Notes under the pieces: generated by a model | What the model was told of the DNA's origin: nothing | The model's input: only the letters and a program-made list of their open reading frames with translations | Database searches by the model: none | Translations under genes and position numbers: made by a program | NCBI GenBank assembly: GCA_034370385.1 | Contig: JAXMKZ010000041.1 | Location: 1 to 64,000, forward strand | Direction of reading: 5' to 3' | From: Coriobacteriia bacterium | GTDB taxonomy: Bacteria > Actinomycetota > Coriobacteriia > Anaerosomatales > PHET01 | Length of the DNA stretch: 64,000 nt | Shown here: one piece after another, positions 42,723 to 52,094 of the stretch | Numbering within the stretch: the stretch's first letter is position 1 | How the letters are laid out: each line of letters starts with the position of its first letter

Positions 42723-43487
42723 ATGCGAACAGTACTGTCGCGCGGCCTGCTTGTCGGGCTCGTCGTGGCAGTGGCGCTGGGTGCTGCTGCCACGTTGCAG
42801 GCGCAGGAGCCAAGCTATGAGGGTACCTACGCGGGGGTGGTGACCACCAACACCGGGCGGAAGGTGCCCATCGTCGTGTACGCGCGCGGCGAAGGGGATC
42901 AAGCGGTGTTGACCCTGGGCGCCGAAGGCTACACGGTCCGGGTCGCTGACGCTGAGACCTGGGAGGGGGAGCAGATGCTCCTCTCGCCTTCGGTTCCGGC
43001 GATCTACGCTGCCATCTTGAGTGGCGACGGGAACATCTCGTTCGTCGGTGACGGTGAGAGGTGGACGGCGACCGGTTCGGGAACAGGCACGGCGCTCGAC
43101 AGGTATGCGGGCAGCGCCGAAGGATCCGCCGAGCGGGTCTCGGCGGACATGGACCCGGAGGCCGCGGTCGCCTGGCACCTGGCGAACCCGGTCGAGGGAA
43201 GCCCGCCCCCGTTCGAGCAGCGCGCGCAGCTGATCAAGACGGTGGAGGGGGTTGCAGCTCTCGCGGCGCCAGCCAAACAGGCCCCGCTCGCTGACGTCGA
43301 GCAGACTCAGGCGCTGGCGCTGATCGGGCTGTATGCGGCGATCATGCTGATCCTCATGTTCATCTTCTTCGGCCCGAAGCTCGACGTCGACGAGCTGGCT
43401 CGCTGGTTCGAGTTCCGAGTGCAGGGCCCGAGTGGGAACGCAGCGCCTGCTACGGTGTCTCCCAAGGATGGAGGGGAGCAGTCATGA
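42723..43487 (+). CDS. Exported membrane-anchored protein, unknown
   Basis: A 254-aa protein with a signal peptide (about residues 1-27), an extracytoplasmic beta-rich domain (YEGTYAGVVTTNTGRKV), a membrane helix near residues 200-220 (LALIGLYAAIMLILMFIFFG) and a short cytoplasmic tail. The N-terminal domain looks like a small ligand-binding beta-barrel. It overlaps the next membrane protein by 4 nt, so the two are coupled. I do not recognise a family. Confidence 0.68.
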   Translation: MRTVLSRGLLVGLVVAVALGAAATLQAQEPSYEGTYAGVVTTNTGRKVPIVVYARGEGDQAVLTLGAEGYTVRVADAETWEGEQMLLSPSVPAIYAAILSGDGNISFVGDGERWTATGSGTGTALDRYAGSAEGSAERVSADMDPEAAVAWHLANPVEGSPPPFEQRAQLIKTVEGVAALAAPAKQAPLADVEQTQALALIGLYAAIMLILMFIFFGPKLDVDELARWFEFRVQGPSGNAAPATVSPKDGGEQS

Positions 43488-43954
43488 GCGCGCTCGAGAT
43501 CTCACGCTACGTGATGTGGGTACAAGTCGGTCTGGCCGCGCTCGCGTCGCTGCTGCTGGTGTTCTACGGGCTGCGGGCGGCGCGACCTCGCTACGTGCGA
43601 GGAGCCGTTATCGTGGCACCGATCCTGTCTGTGGTCTTCGCCACCGTGGTGTCACGGGTCGCGGGTTTCGGCATCTCGGTGCTGGCGGCCTCGTTTGTGA
43701 TCGTGGCCGGCGCGGTGATCGGCGTCTTTGTCGGCCGCTCGGCCAAGATGGGAGTGCGCGAAGACAAGCCGATCGTCAGGCCGTCCGCCGCTGCCGTTTG
43801 GGTCACGGTGGTGGCCTGGTCACTGGCGGCTTTCGCGATGGCGCTGATCGGGCCGAACGCGGCTTCGACGATGATGGCGGTCGTGCTGGGTACGGCGGCG
43901 ATGGGTTTTGCCGAGTCGGTCATGCACCTGTCCCGTGCGCGTAAGGTAAGCTAG
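43484..43954 (+). CDS. Small multi-spanning membrane protein
   Basis: A 156-aa protein with about five membrane helices (VGLAALASLLLVFYGLR, APILSVVFATVVSRVAG, AASFVIVAGAVIGVFVG and two more). Basic residues lie between helices 3 and 4. It is translationally coupled to the preceding anchored protein. I do not recognise a family. Confidence 0.65.
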   Translation: MSALEISRYVMWVQVGLAALASLLLVFYGLRAARPRYVRGAVIVAPILSVVFATVVSRVAGFGISVLAASFVIVAGAVIGVFVGRSAKMGVREDKPIVRPSAAAVWVTVVAWSLAAFAMALIGPNAASTMMAVVLGTAAMGFAESVMHLSRARKVS

Positions 43955-44018
43955 CCGGACCGCGTCATAGCGGGTGTCCGCACGTACCTGTCACGGTGTT
44001 CCGAGGGGGCTTGTGATC

Positions 44019-44681
44019 GTGAAGAAGACCACCCTGGGCGCGGCGGTGTTGATTGCCGCGCTCGCCAGTTCGCTGTCGGTTGCGGTTGCGCTCGCGCCGC
44101 CCGTTCTGACCACTGATGTGGCGAAGGTCACCTACCCCGGGGTGGTGACACTGACCGCCTCTCTCACCGCGGAGTCGCCGGCGGCGACGTTCAAGATGCT
44201 CACGCCGGGGGCCACCTCATACTCGGTGTTGGGCACCGTTCCGGCGTCCTACGCCGACCCGGGCGTGCACCACTTCATCGTGCGCCCACGCCGCAACGCG
44301 ACCTACACCGTCGAGGTCGATGGCATGATCTCGGAGCCCGTGTTCGTGCCGGTCTACGTTCCGCTTTCGCTGCCCACGTCCAAGGCGTTCGTGCGCGTGA
44401 ACACCACAGCCGCGTTCACGGGTACGATCCGACCGGTTCATCCCGGCCCCAACATCGACGTGCAGTTCGAACGGTGGAACGTGCGGACGCGTCGATGGGA
44501 GCGCAAGCTGACCACCGCCGTCGCCGGAGTCGCCCAGATCGGGGCCACGGATACCACGCGGTGGACCTTCAGTCGCAGCTTCAGGCGCGTGGATGTGGGT
44601 TCGTGGCGGGTCCGAGCATCGCATGCCTGCGTGAATCACGCGCAGTCGTACTCGTCATGGAAGCGCTTCGCGGTGCTCTAG
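44019..44681 (+). CDS. Exported protein with shared C-terminal beta-module
   Basis: A 220-aa protein read from GTG 44019 (GAGGGGG nine nt upstream). The signal peptide covers about residues 1-25. The first domain is Ig-like (VTYPGVVTLTASLTAESP). The C-terminal domain (about 120-220) has GTIRPVHPGPNIDVQFERW and SWRVRASHACVNHAQSY and ends WKRFAVL, matching the module seen at the ends of the 33781, 46231 and 49493 proteins. Role unknown; probably surface-located. It converges on the Lrp-type regulator with a 7-nt gap. Confidence 0.7.
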   Translation: MKKTTLGAAVLIAALASSLSVAVALAPPVLTTDVAKVTYPGVVTLTASLTAESPAATFKMLTPGATSYSVLGTVPASYADPGVHHFIVRPRRNATYTVEVDGMISEPVFVPVYVPLSLPTSKAFVRVNTTAAFTGTIRPVHPGPNIDVQFERWNVRTRRWERKLTTAVAGVAQIGATDTTRWTFSRSFRRVDVGSWRVRASHACVNHAQSYSSWKRFAVL

Positions 44682-44688
44682 GGGCGAC

Positions 44689-45186
44689 CTACGCGTTGGC
44701 GTCGGCGGGAGCGCCCCACTCACGCAGCAGGCCCGGCGGCAGTGAGGACCACTTGCCGGTGGCCTTCATGACGACGAACATCTCGCTTGAGGCGATGCCG
44801 CCCACCGAGTCGAGCCCCGTGTTGACGAAGTCGTACAGCCCGTCCATGCCGCCCTCGGTCACGATCTGGGCGATGATGTCGTAGCGCCCCGTGACGACCG
44901 CCGCCCAGCTCACGTCGTCGAGATCGGCGATCCGGGTGACGGTCTCCTCGAGCCGGTGACCATCGAGCTTCACGCCCACCAGCCCGACGGTGAGTCCGCC
45001 TGCCCGCGATGCGTCGACAAGGGCGGCGAACCGCAGCACCCCCCCGTCCACGAGCGCTTTGACACGCGAAGTCACGGTCGGTCGGGAGACGCCCGCCATG
45101 CTCGCGGCCTCAGCCAGCGGAAGGCGGCCGTCGGCGGCAAAGAGGCCGATGAGCTTCTTATCCAGCGCCGTGATCGGTTTGCGCAT
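44689..45186 (-). CDS. Lrp/AsnC-family regulator
   Basis: A 165-aa protein read from ATG 45186 after GAGGTG. It has the N-terminal winged helix (LDKKLIGLFAADGRLPLAEA, GVSRPTVTSRVKAL) and the C-terminal RAM effector domain with VTGRYDIIAQIV, the amino-acid sensing core. It is probably autoregulatory. It lies divergent from the M14 peptidase-like gene, separated by 93 nt, so it may control that gene. Confidence 0.92.
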   Translation of the reverse strand: MRKPITALDKKLIGLFAADGRLPLAEAASMAGVSRPTVTSRVKALVDGGVLRFAALVDASRAGGLTVGLVGVKLDGHRLEETVTRIADLDDVSWAAVVTGRYDIIAQIVTEGGMDGLYDFVNTGLDSVGGIASSEMFVVMKATGKWSSLPPGLLREWGAPADANA

Positions 45187-45279
45187 AGTCACACCTCGCA
45201 ATAGAGAACTTGACGGTATGGGCATCTCGGCATCGTGCGAGTACGCTTCGGGTCAAGTATCACACACGAGAGAGCCACC

Positions 45280-46134
45280 ATGCCTCTGCGAACAAGGCAC
45301 GTGACACCACTGATTGCATCGGTCGCGCTCGCGTGGGCATGCGCGCCTCAGGCCTTTGCCTCGTCAGCGTTCGAGACGACGCCTTCCGCTGCTTTGTCAG
45401 AAGCTGCGCCGCCCACGACGACGGTTCCGGCTACGATCACTCCGTCTCCCGGCGAGACCACGCCCACGGTGACGCCCTGGAGCGCGCGGAGTATCGGGCG
45501 CTCCGTGCGTGGACGGCCGATCCGGGCGTATCGCTTCGGTGCGGGCAAGCGACGTCTCCTTGTCATAGGCGGCGTGCACGGCAACGAGTGGGGCGACAAC
45601 GTCGCGCTCGCCCTCGTGCGGGCCTTGAAGGCTCGGCCGTCTCTGGTGCCCAGCGGGACCGAGGTCCACGTCATCGCCGTGCTGAATCCCGATGGCGTCG
45701 CCCGAAACACCCGCGGCAACGCCCGGCGCGTCGACCTGAACCGAAACCTGCCCACGGGCAACTGGCGCACGCAGCTCAGCCGCCGCGATCCCTCCCGGCG
45801 AGCAGGGCTCACCGGCGGCACGCGGTCGGGCTCGGAGCCGGAGACCGCAGCACTCCTGCGCTACGCGAGCCCGAAGCGGTTCGCCGCAGTGGTGGCGCTG
45901 CACTCGCGGGGCGGATTCATCTCCCCGTCGGGTCCCGGGTCACGCACGTTGGCCGCGCGTATCGGGAAGCCTTCGGGCCTGCCCCTGGGGCATGTGGGCT
46001 ACGACTCCGTGATCACCGGGTCCATGGGCCGGTACTTCTCGGTCAATCAGCGCATCCCGATCGTGACGATCGAGCTCAAGTCGCCAACGATGAGTTCGGG
46101 GCTGCGCGACGGGATCGCCCGCTGTCTTCGGTAG
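45280..46134 (+). CDS. Exported M14-type zinc carboxypeptidase / MpaA-like amidase
   Basis: A 284-aa protein read from ATG 45280. The signal peptide covers about residues 1-28 and a Thr/Pro-rich linker about 30-70. The catalytic domain has the zinc ligands in GGVHGNEWGD (HxxE), the arginines in RRVDLNRNLP, a third zinc histidine in ALHSRGGFI and the late catalytic glutamate in VTIELKSP. This pattern resembles murein tripeptide amidase MpaA and succinylglutamate desuccinylase relatives. Being exported, it probably trims cell-wall peptides or released peptides. Confidence 0.85.
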   Translation: MPLRTRHVTPLIASVALAWACAPQAFASSAFETTPSAALSEAAPPTTTVPATITPSPGETTPTVTPWSARSIGRSVRGRPIRAYRFGAGKRRLLVIGGVHGNEWGDNVALALVRALKARPSLVPSGTEVHVIAVLNPDGVARNTRGNARRVDLNRNLPTGNWRTQLSRRDPSRRAGLTGGTRSGSEPETAALLRYASPKRFAAVVALHSRGGFISPSGPGSRTLAARIGKPSGLPLGHVGYDSVITGSMGRYFSVNQRIPIVTIELKSPTMSSGLRDGIARCLR

Positions 46135-46230
46135 TGGGTTGGACACCCGGTGAGCGCTCGGCGCAAGATACGGGGGAGCGGGGCGTCATTCTTCAGGCCC
46201 AGGGGTGTGGACGCACGAAGGGGGAGCGCT

Positions 46231-48510
46231 ATGCGATTCCGGACGGTACTGCTTCTGGCCCTGGCGCTGCTCGTGCCGACCGTTGCGAGTGGGGCGAGTG
46301 CGCTGGCGGTCCGGCAGGCTCCCGCGCCGGCGATGCTATCCGACTGGGCATGGAAGAACCCGCTGCCCACCGGCAACGCCGGACACGCCCTGTCGTTCTC
46401 GAGCCTGTCGACCGGCTGGGTGGCCGGCGTACGCGGAGTGATCGTGCGCACGACCGACGCCGGCGCCAACTGGACGGTCGTGTCGTCCGGTCAGACGGGA
46501 GGCGATGATCTCGATGCGATCGACGTCGTGCAGACCAGCTCTCTGCGCGGAATCGCCGCGGGTGAGGGGGGTGCGCTCCTGCGGACCACGGACGGATCCA
46601 CGTGGCGGCGACCCTCGTCCACGGCCCACGGTGTCGAAGTCGACTACCGCGGCGTCTTCGTCGCGCCCGACGACCCCAATCGTGCTTGGGTCATCGGAAT
46701 GACCACCAGCGGATTCGGACCGGTGACCCCCGTGATGGCGAAGACCACTGATGGAGGGGTGACGTGGCGCGCGCAGGCGCTGCCGGCCGAACTCGCGTAT
46801 GCGACGCGCATCGGCGGCACGTCTTCGACGAACCTGTGGGTGCTCTCGGCGAGCAACGTCTGGCTTTCCGGGAATGGCTCGAGCTGGACCGTACGCCGTG
46901 GACTTCAGCCCGACTTGCCTGAGATCTCGATCTCGCGTCTGGAGATGGCTGACTCTCAGGTGGGCTACGCGCTGGGAGATGCGTCAGGCGGCGGGCTCGT
47001 GTATCGCACGGGCGACGGCGGCTCGTCGTGGGCCACTGAGACCGTTGACGGTCCCGTTGACTTGCTTGATCTCGAGGTCATCCCGGGGATGGCCTGGGCC
47101 CGCTCCGGGGACGGCAAGCTGTTCCGTGTGACGGGCAGTCAGCCAGACACGTGGACCGCGGTAGGGACGGACCGCACCGCGGTCTACCGTGATTTCGAGA
47201 TGCTCTCAAGCTCAAGCGGGTTTCTACTGGGCGACCCGGGCGAATGGGCGCGGGCGACCAACGACTCCGGGGCGACCTTCTCGCCCACGCGCATCGGGGC
47301 CGTGACGCGCGAGAGGTTGTGGGCCGTCGACTTCGCCGATCCGCTGCATGGGTGGGCGGCTGGGCCGCGCGGCACGATGCTGCACACGAGTGATGGAGGC
47401 GTGAGCTGGGCGCATCAGGCGCTTCCGGTCGACCGCTCGTTTGAGGACGTGTGCTTTGTGGACGCCTCGCGCGGGTGGGCGGTGTGCGACTCCACTGAAG
47501 GCGACTACGTGGTCGGCACGACCGACGGCGGCTCCACGTGGAACGAACTCGCGAGCGACCGCGGTGGTACCGCCGTCAGCTTCTGGGATGCTCAGAACGG
47601 CTGGATGGCTGGACAGAACGGACGCGTATACGCGACAAGCGACGGCGGCAGCAGCTGGACGACGCAGACGACGGGCACATTCGAAGCGCTCTGGGACATC
47701 GACTTCACCAGTGCCACGCGCGGATGGGCGTGTGGCAGTGGCGACACGCTGCTCAAGACCGTCGACGCGGGGGTCACGTGGAGCCGGGTCGTCGTGCCGT
47801 TGAGCGGCGGTTCGCTGGAGTCCGTTGACTTCATCGATGCCAACCGCGGCTGGATCGTCGATTCCTTCGGCGGCGTGTATCGGACCACCAACGGCGGTGT
47901 GAGCTGGGAGCGCTTCTCGAGCGGTGCCCGCGGGCTGATGGGCGTTCGCTTTCTCGCGGACGGGCGTACCGGCTGGGCCGCCGGCTACGTCTTCCGTGAC
48001 CGGACGACGAGCTGCATGACGGTGCTCTCGACGGTGGATGGCGGCGCTACGTGGTCCATTCCGACGCTCGCAGGCTACTACGATCCATCGCTTGCCGGTC
48101 AGCTGTGGGGTATCGATGCGGTTGCCGGCGGATCGGTCATCGCCGTGGGCGACGGGGGCGCGATTCTCGCTTCGAAACGAGTCGCCAAGCCCCGTGCGGT
48201 GCTCTCGGTGCCCTACGTCGCCAGCCCACAACGCGTGAACCGCACGTTCCGTGTCTCTGGTACGCTCACTCCCGGTCATGCGGGGGGGTCTGGCACCAAG
48301 CTGGAGTTCTCGCGTCGCTTGGCCAACGGCACCTATCGGGTGGTCTATCCGCTGAGAACAGCGGTGCAGAAGCCCGGGGTCGGCGAGCGAGGCAGCTACT
48401 ACCTCGACGGGCGGCTGCCGTACCGCACCAGGTGGCGGGTGCGGGCGATTCACGAGGACGCCTATCACGCCAAGACCGTGACCGGATACCGATACTTCGA
48501 CGTGCGCTGA
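46231..48510 (+). CDS. Exported Ycf48/BNR-type beta-propeller protein
   Basis: A 759-aa protein read from ATG 46231 after GGGGGAG. It has a signal peptide to about residue 28. About twelve to fourteen short repeats each have a variant of GWAAGxxGTxLxTxDGGxxW (for example AAGPRGTMLHTSDGGVSW and MAGQNGRVYATSDGGSSW), enough for two seven-bladed propellers of the BNR/Ycf48 type. The last 100 residues are the shared C-terminal module, ending DAYHAKTVTGYRYFDVR. It probably acts outside the cell; sialidase activity is not implied by BNR repeats. Confidence 0.85.
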   Translation: MRFRTVLLLALALLVPTVASGASALAVRQAPAPAMLSDWAWKNPLPTGNAGHALSFSSLSTGWVAGVRGVIVRTTDAGANWTVVSSGQTGGDDLDAIDVVQTSSLRGIAAGEGGALLRTTDGSTWRRPSSTAHGVEVDYRGVFVAPDDPNRAWVIGMTTSGFGPVTPVMAKTTDGGVTWRAQALPAELAYATRIGGTSSTNLWVLSASNVWLSGNGSSWTVRRGLQPDLPEISISRLEMADSQVGYALGDASGGGLVYRTGDGGSSWATETVDGPVDLLDLEVIPGMAWARSGDGKLFRVTGSQPDTWTAVGTDRTAVYRDFEMLSSSSGFLLGDPGEWARATNDSGATFSPTRIGAVTRERLWAVDFADPLHGWAAGPRGTMLHTSDGGVSWAHQALPVDRSFEDVCFVDASRGWAVCDSTEGDYVVGTTDGGSTWNELASDRGGTAVSFWDAQNGWMAGQNGRVYATSDGGSSWTTQTTGTFEALWDIDFTSATRGWACGSGDTLLKTVDAGVTWSRVVVPLSGGSLESVDFIDANRGWIVDSFGGVYRTTNGGVSWERFSSGARGLMGVRFLADGRTGWAAGYVFRDRTTSCMTVLSTVDGGATWSIPTLAGYYDPSLAGQLWGIDAVAGGSVIAVGDGGAILASKRVAKPRAVLSVPYVASPQRVNRTFRVSGTLTPGHAGGSGTKLEFSRRLANGTYRVVYPLRTAVQKPGVGERGSYYLDGRLPYRTRWRVRAIHEDAYHAKTVTGYRYFDVR

Positions 48511-48546
48511 GTTGGTGCTCGCGCGCGTCCGGGCGAAAGCGAGCGC

Positions 48547-49437
48547 ATGAGAAGAGGGGTGTGGCAGGCCGCCGGGGCCTACGCGATCTGGGGTCTGCTG
48601 CCGCTGTACTGGAGGGCGCTGCACGAGGTGCCCGCGCTCCAGCTCATAAGTCACCGCATCGTGTGGTCGAGCGTGCTGCTGACCATCGTGCTCTTGGTGC
48701 TGGGCCAGGTGCGCTCGTTTCGCTCCGTCGCCTTCAAGCCGCGTACCCTGGGCATCTACGCGGTCGCCGCGCTGCTGCTGGGCGTCAACTGGCTCACCTA
48801 CGTGTGGGGCGTGAATGCGGGCTTCGTCGTCGAGACGAGCCTCGGGTACTTCATCAACCCGCTGCTCTCCGTAGTGCTCGGGGTTGTCTTCTTCGGCGAG
48901 CGGCTGAGGCCCGCCCAGTGGGGGGCGGTCGGTCTGGCTGCTGCGGGCGTCGCCTACCTCACGTTCGATTACGGGCGTCTTCCCTGGATTGCGCTGGTGC
49001 TGGCCTTCACCTTTGCCACCTACGGGCTCGTGAAGAAGACTGCGCCGCTCGGTTCGGTGGATGGGCTCGCGCTTGAGACGGGAATCCTGTTCGTGCCGGC
49101 CGCGGCCGTGCTGCTGCTGGCCGAGCGTGCGGGCACCGGGCATCTGGGTGGTTCTGACTGGCGCACTCTGGCGCTGCTGGTAGGGGCCGGAGTGGTCACG
49201 ACGGTGCCGCTGCTGCTGTTCGCCACGGCCGCGCGCGCCATTCCTCTCGTGTGGATCGGCATCCTCCAGTACATCGCGCCCACGATTCAGTTTCTCCTAG
49301 GCGTGTTCGTATTTCGCGAGACCGTTTCGGCGCATACGCTCGTGGGCTTCGGCATGGTGTGGGCGGCCCTGGCCATCTTCGCCGGCGAGGGTCTGGTGCG
49401 CAGGGCCACAGCACCGATCCCGGTCACGGCGGAGTAG
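48547..49437 (+). CDS. rarD: EamA/RarD-type permease
   Basis: A 296-aa protein with ten membrane helices in two EamA repeats. The opening AAGAYAIWGLLPLYWRAL and HRIVWS are the RarD subfamily hallmarks, as are NWLTYVWGVN and ETSLGYFINPLL. RarD was named for chloramphenicol sensitivity; the true substrate is unknown, and the wider superfamily exports amino acids and metabolites. It starts at ATG 48547 and converges on the next gene. Confidence 0.92.
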   Translation: MRRGVWQAAGAYAIWGLLPLYWRALHEVPALQLISHRIVWSSVLLTIVLLVLGQVRSFRSVAFKPRTLGIYAVAALLLGVNWLTYVWGVNAGFVVETSLGYFINPLLSVVLGVVFFGERLRPAQWGAVGLAAAGVAYLTFDYGRLPWIALVLAFTFATYGLVKKTAPLGSVDGLALETGILFVPAAAVLLLAERAGTGHLGGSDWRTLALLVGAGVVTTVPLLLFATAARAIPLVWIGILQYIAPTIQFLLGVFVFRETVSAHTLVGFGMVWAALAIFAGEGLVRRATAPIPVTAE

Positions 49438-49492
49438 ACTCCCCGGCACCCATGACGCGGGGTGGAGCGCCGATTGAATCGTGCGAGGCGTC

Positions 49493-50446
49493 CTAGCGGA
49501 CGGTCACGTATTTGTAACCGGTCTTCTGCAGGCCGTGCTCCGCGTCCTTGAACTCCGCCCATGCTCGCCACGTGCCGCGCGACACCTTCATGCGGGCCCG
49601 GTACAGCGTGTAGCTGCTGTAGTCAGTACCGCTCAGGCGAACGCTCATCGTGCTCACCCAGCGCGAGCCCGACTTGCGCTGCGCACGTATCGTCACCGGG
49701 GTTGAGCTCAGGCGTAGGTATTTGGGTGTGATCCGCGCGGACAGATTGAACCAGCTGTTGGCGCGCGCGGTGCGTGGTACGGACATGCTGGAAAGCCGGT
49801 AGGGGATACGGTGCGCCGCGATCGAGGCGTTCCACGTCCCGTCAGCGTCTACCGTCAGCACGTAGACGCCGGACTTGCGGAGCACGAAGACTTTGCTCGT
49901 CGGGTCGTCCCCGATCACGTTGGCAAGGAATGCGGTTGTCGCGCCGTCCAGGTCTACGAGGTGCACGATGAAGTTGCTCCGCCCGTCTTGGACGCCGTCG
50001 AACTGGTAGGTCCCGGCCTTGAGGTAGAACAGCTCGGTCACGGACTCGCCTGTGCCGTTCCAACTGCGGGTGGACGGTGCCGTGGTGGCTCGAGGTTGAC
50101 GCGCGGTGATGCTCCAGCTCGAATTGGAGTGAGTGACGTCGAGCCTATACTCGCCGGAGCTGGGCGCGCGCAGCGCGATGGTGCCAGCGGCATCACCGAT
50201 GACGTTGGCGACCAAACCGATCGTCGCGTTGTTTGAGCCCCGGAACCAGACGATGAAGTTGCTCGAGGTGCCGGTCACTGAGTAGTCGAAGACGGTCAGG
50301 CCCTTGTCGAGCGTGACGGTATGCACACCTGTGCCGGTACCGGTCAGCGTCCGGTCCGCCGTCGCCGCTCCCGTCGTCGGGACGGCGACCACGGCACACG
50401 CCAGTAGTGCCACGAGAACTGAGGAGATAACTCGGTGTCTGATCAT
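49493..50446 (-). CDS. Exported protein with duplicated domain and shared C-terminal module
   Basis: A 317-aa protein read from ATG 50446 (GGGGGTG upstream). It has a signal peptide to about residue 30. Two homologous domains follow, each with NFIVxxx and ANVIGD: FIVWFRGSNNATIGLVANVI and FIVHLVDLDGATTAFLANVI. The last 100 residues are the shared module, ending DAEHGLQKTGYKYVTVR. No enzymatic motif is seen. Probable role at the cell surface. Confidence 0.75.
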   Translation of the reverse strand: MIRHRVISSVLVALLACAVVAVPTTGAATADRTLTGTGTGVHTVTLDKGLTVFDYSVTGTSSNFIVWFRGSNNATIGLVANVIGDAAGTIALRAPSSGEYRLDVTHSNSSWSITARQPRATTAPSTRSWNGTGESVTELFYLKAGTYQFDGVQDGRSNFIVHLVDLDGATTAFLANVIGDDPTSKVFVLRKSGVYVLTVDADGTWNASIAAHRIPYRLSSMSVPRTARANSWFNLSARITPKYLRLSSTPVTIRAQRKSGSRWVSTMSVRLSGTDYSSYTLYRARMKVSRGTWRAWAEFKDAEHGLQKTGYKYVTVR

Positions 50447-50587
50447 GGTGACGCACCCCCTGACATCCCTTGTCCGGCCCCCGCCGGACGACCCCGACAC
50501 AGAGTGTTCCACCATTCAGCGACGCCTAGTCGCATCGGGGGTAGGAATACCGAGTACGCCTGAGTCATGCCCCCGAGAGGAGACGTT

Positions 50588-51100
50588 GTGGATAGCATCG
50601 AGGCGATCATGGGCCGCAGGTCCATTCGAAACTACACCGCCGAACCCGTCACAGACGCCGAACTCGACGTGCTGCTTCGAGCCGCGATGGCGGCGCCGAG
50701 CGCAGGCAACCAGCAGCCGTGGCGCTTCATCGTGGTTCGGGATGCCGATCGACGAGTGGAGCTGTCCACGGCCACCCCGTACGCCGGCATGATCGCGCGC
50801 GCCCCCCTGGCCCTGGTGATCTGCGGCGATACGCGCGAGGAGAAGCACCCCGGCTACTGGGTTCAGGACTGCTCCGCAGCCATCCAGAATCTCCTTGTGG
50901 CGGCGCATGCCACCGGGCTGGGTGCCGTGTGGATCGGCGTGTATCCGGTCGAGGAGCGCTCTGAGAACGTGCGCCGCATCTGCGATGTCGAGGCGGGCGT
51001 CGTACCGATGTCGATGATCGCGCTCGGACACCCCGCCGAGGAGAAGCCGCCCGCGGAACGCTTCGAGCCCGCGTACGTCCACAGCGAGCGCTGGGAGTAG
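50588..51100 (+). CDS. Nitroreductase-family FMN oxidoreductase
   Basis: A 170-aa protein read from GTG 50588 after GAGAGGAGA. It has the FMN-contacting RRSIRNYTAEPV at the N-terminus, the phosphate-binding APSAGNQQPWRFIVV, and the second flavin region with GLGAVWIGVYP. It is short, like the minimal nitroreductases common in anaerobes. It reduces nitro compounds, quinones or flavins with NAD(P)H, substrate unknown. It is followed by an anchored protein after 1 nt. Confidence 0.92.
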   Translation: MDSIEAIMGRRSIRNYTAEPVTDAELDVLLRAAMAAPSAGNQQPWRFIVVRDADRRVELSTATPYAGMIARAPLALVICGDTREEKHPGYWVQDCSAAIQNLLVAAHATGLGAVWIGVYPVEERSENVRRICDVEAGVVPMSMIALGHPAEEKPPAERFEPAYVHSERWE

Positions 51101-51101
51101 G

Positions 51102-51809
51102 GTGGCGTCCTCGTCAGCCGGCTCCCCGAGGCAACCTTCTGGGGCCCCGTCACCCGGTACGATGCGCGTCTTCAAGATCGTGACGGCTCTGGTCGTGCTC
51201 GCCCTGGTCGTCCTGGTGGGCTGGGCCCTCTGGGTCGGGACTCGGCAGGATGCCGCGCCGCCCGCGCCCTCGTTCGACCGCTTTCGGTCTCCGTGGGAGT
51301 CGGCCATGGCCAAGGCTGGCGTCGAGGCGACGTTCCCGGCCGGGCCTGCGAAGCTCACTGAGTTGATCCCCAGCGGCCGTCGGGCATTCGAGGCCACCTT
51401 CACCGCACAGGAGATATCCGCGTTGCTCAACGTCTATCGGCACTCCGAGGATGTCGCCGGCGCGGACGTGCAGGTGGACGCCGTCGGTGTGACGTTCTCG
51501 TCACCCGCTCAGGTCGAGCTTGCCGGGTCCATCCTCACGGGTGGCTCGCGGTACACGGCCGTGGCGAAGGGGCCTGCCCGCTACGCGGGGCGTCGGATCA
51601 CGAGTACCGGGCTGTCGGCGCTCACGGTCGAGGGGTTTGCGGTGGGGGGTCAACGCCGGGACCAGGCGGGCGCAGCGTTGGTCGAGTACTTCAACGCCTA
51701 TCTGGATGCGGCTCCGGGGTTGAGCGTCGGGTCTGCCGAGATAGTGGACGGCGGGGTCGTCGTCACGGGCTTTGCGCCGGCGTCTATTCAGAACCCGTCA
51801 TCGCCCTGA
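51102..51809 (+). CDS. Anchored extracytoplasmic protein, unknown
   Basis: A 235-aa protein. GTG 51102 follows the nitroreductase stop; ATG 51162 (MRVFKIV) is an alternative that places the membrane helix at the very N-terminus. After the helix the protein is beta-rich, with FTAQEISALLNVYR and VDGGVVVTGFAP, reminiscent of DUF2993/LmeA-type lipid-binding proteins, though I am not sure. It is probably co-transcribed with the nitroreductase. Confidence 0.6.
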   Translation: MASSSAGSPRQPSGAPSPGTMRVFKIVTALVVLALVVLVGWALWVGTRQDAAPPAPSFDRFRSPWESAMAKAGVEATFPAGPAKLTELIPSGRRAFEATFTAQEISALLNVYRHSEDVAGADVQVDAVGVTFSSPAQVELAGSILTGGSRYTAVAKGPARYAGRRITSTGLSALTVEGFAVGGQRRDQAGAALVEYFNAYLDAAPGLSVGSAEIVDGGVVVTGFAPASIQNPSSP

Positions 51810-52094
51810 AACCACCGGGGCGAGCCCTCGGGAGCCCCTGTGGATTCGCTCTTTGGCTCTCCAGCGCCTATACTCGAACACACGTGCGCTGCTTGTTTGG
51901 TGCACGCGCATCACCTCGTTGTCCCTCGCTCACGCCTCCTGTGCCCGATGGATCGGCAGTCATCTGCCACCGCGCCGACCTCGTCGAAGGCGTGCCGCAC
52001 AGGAGAAGACGACCGCCTCTCGGCAGGGCGGAAGCGACTTCGGGACACGCTAGTGCCTGTGCATGAGTCCCGGGTCATGATGATTGGGGACCAC

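Noticed and set aside
46231-48510. Sialidase call from BNR-like repeats
   Set aside because: The repeats are of the Ycf48 kind and no sialidase catalytic residues (Arg triad, Tyr/Glu pair) can be placed.
47224-49143. A 639-codon minus-strand open frame opposite the Ycf48-like and RarD genes
   Set aside because: Very rich in Arg, Pro, His and Gly with no domain pattern, and it spans two genes with clear function on the other strand.
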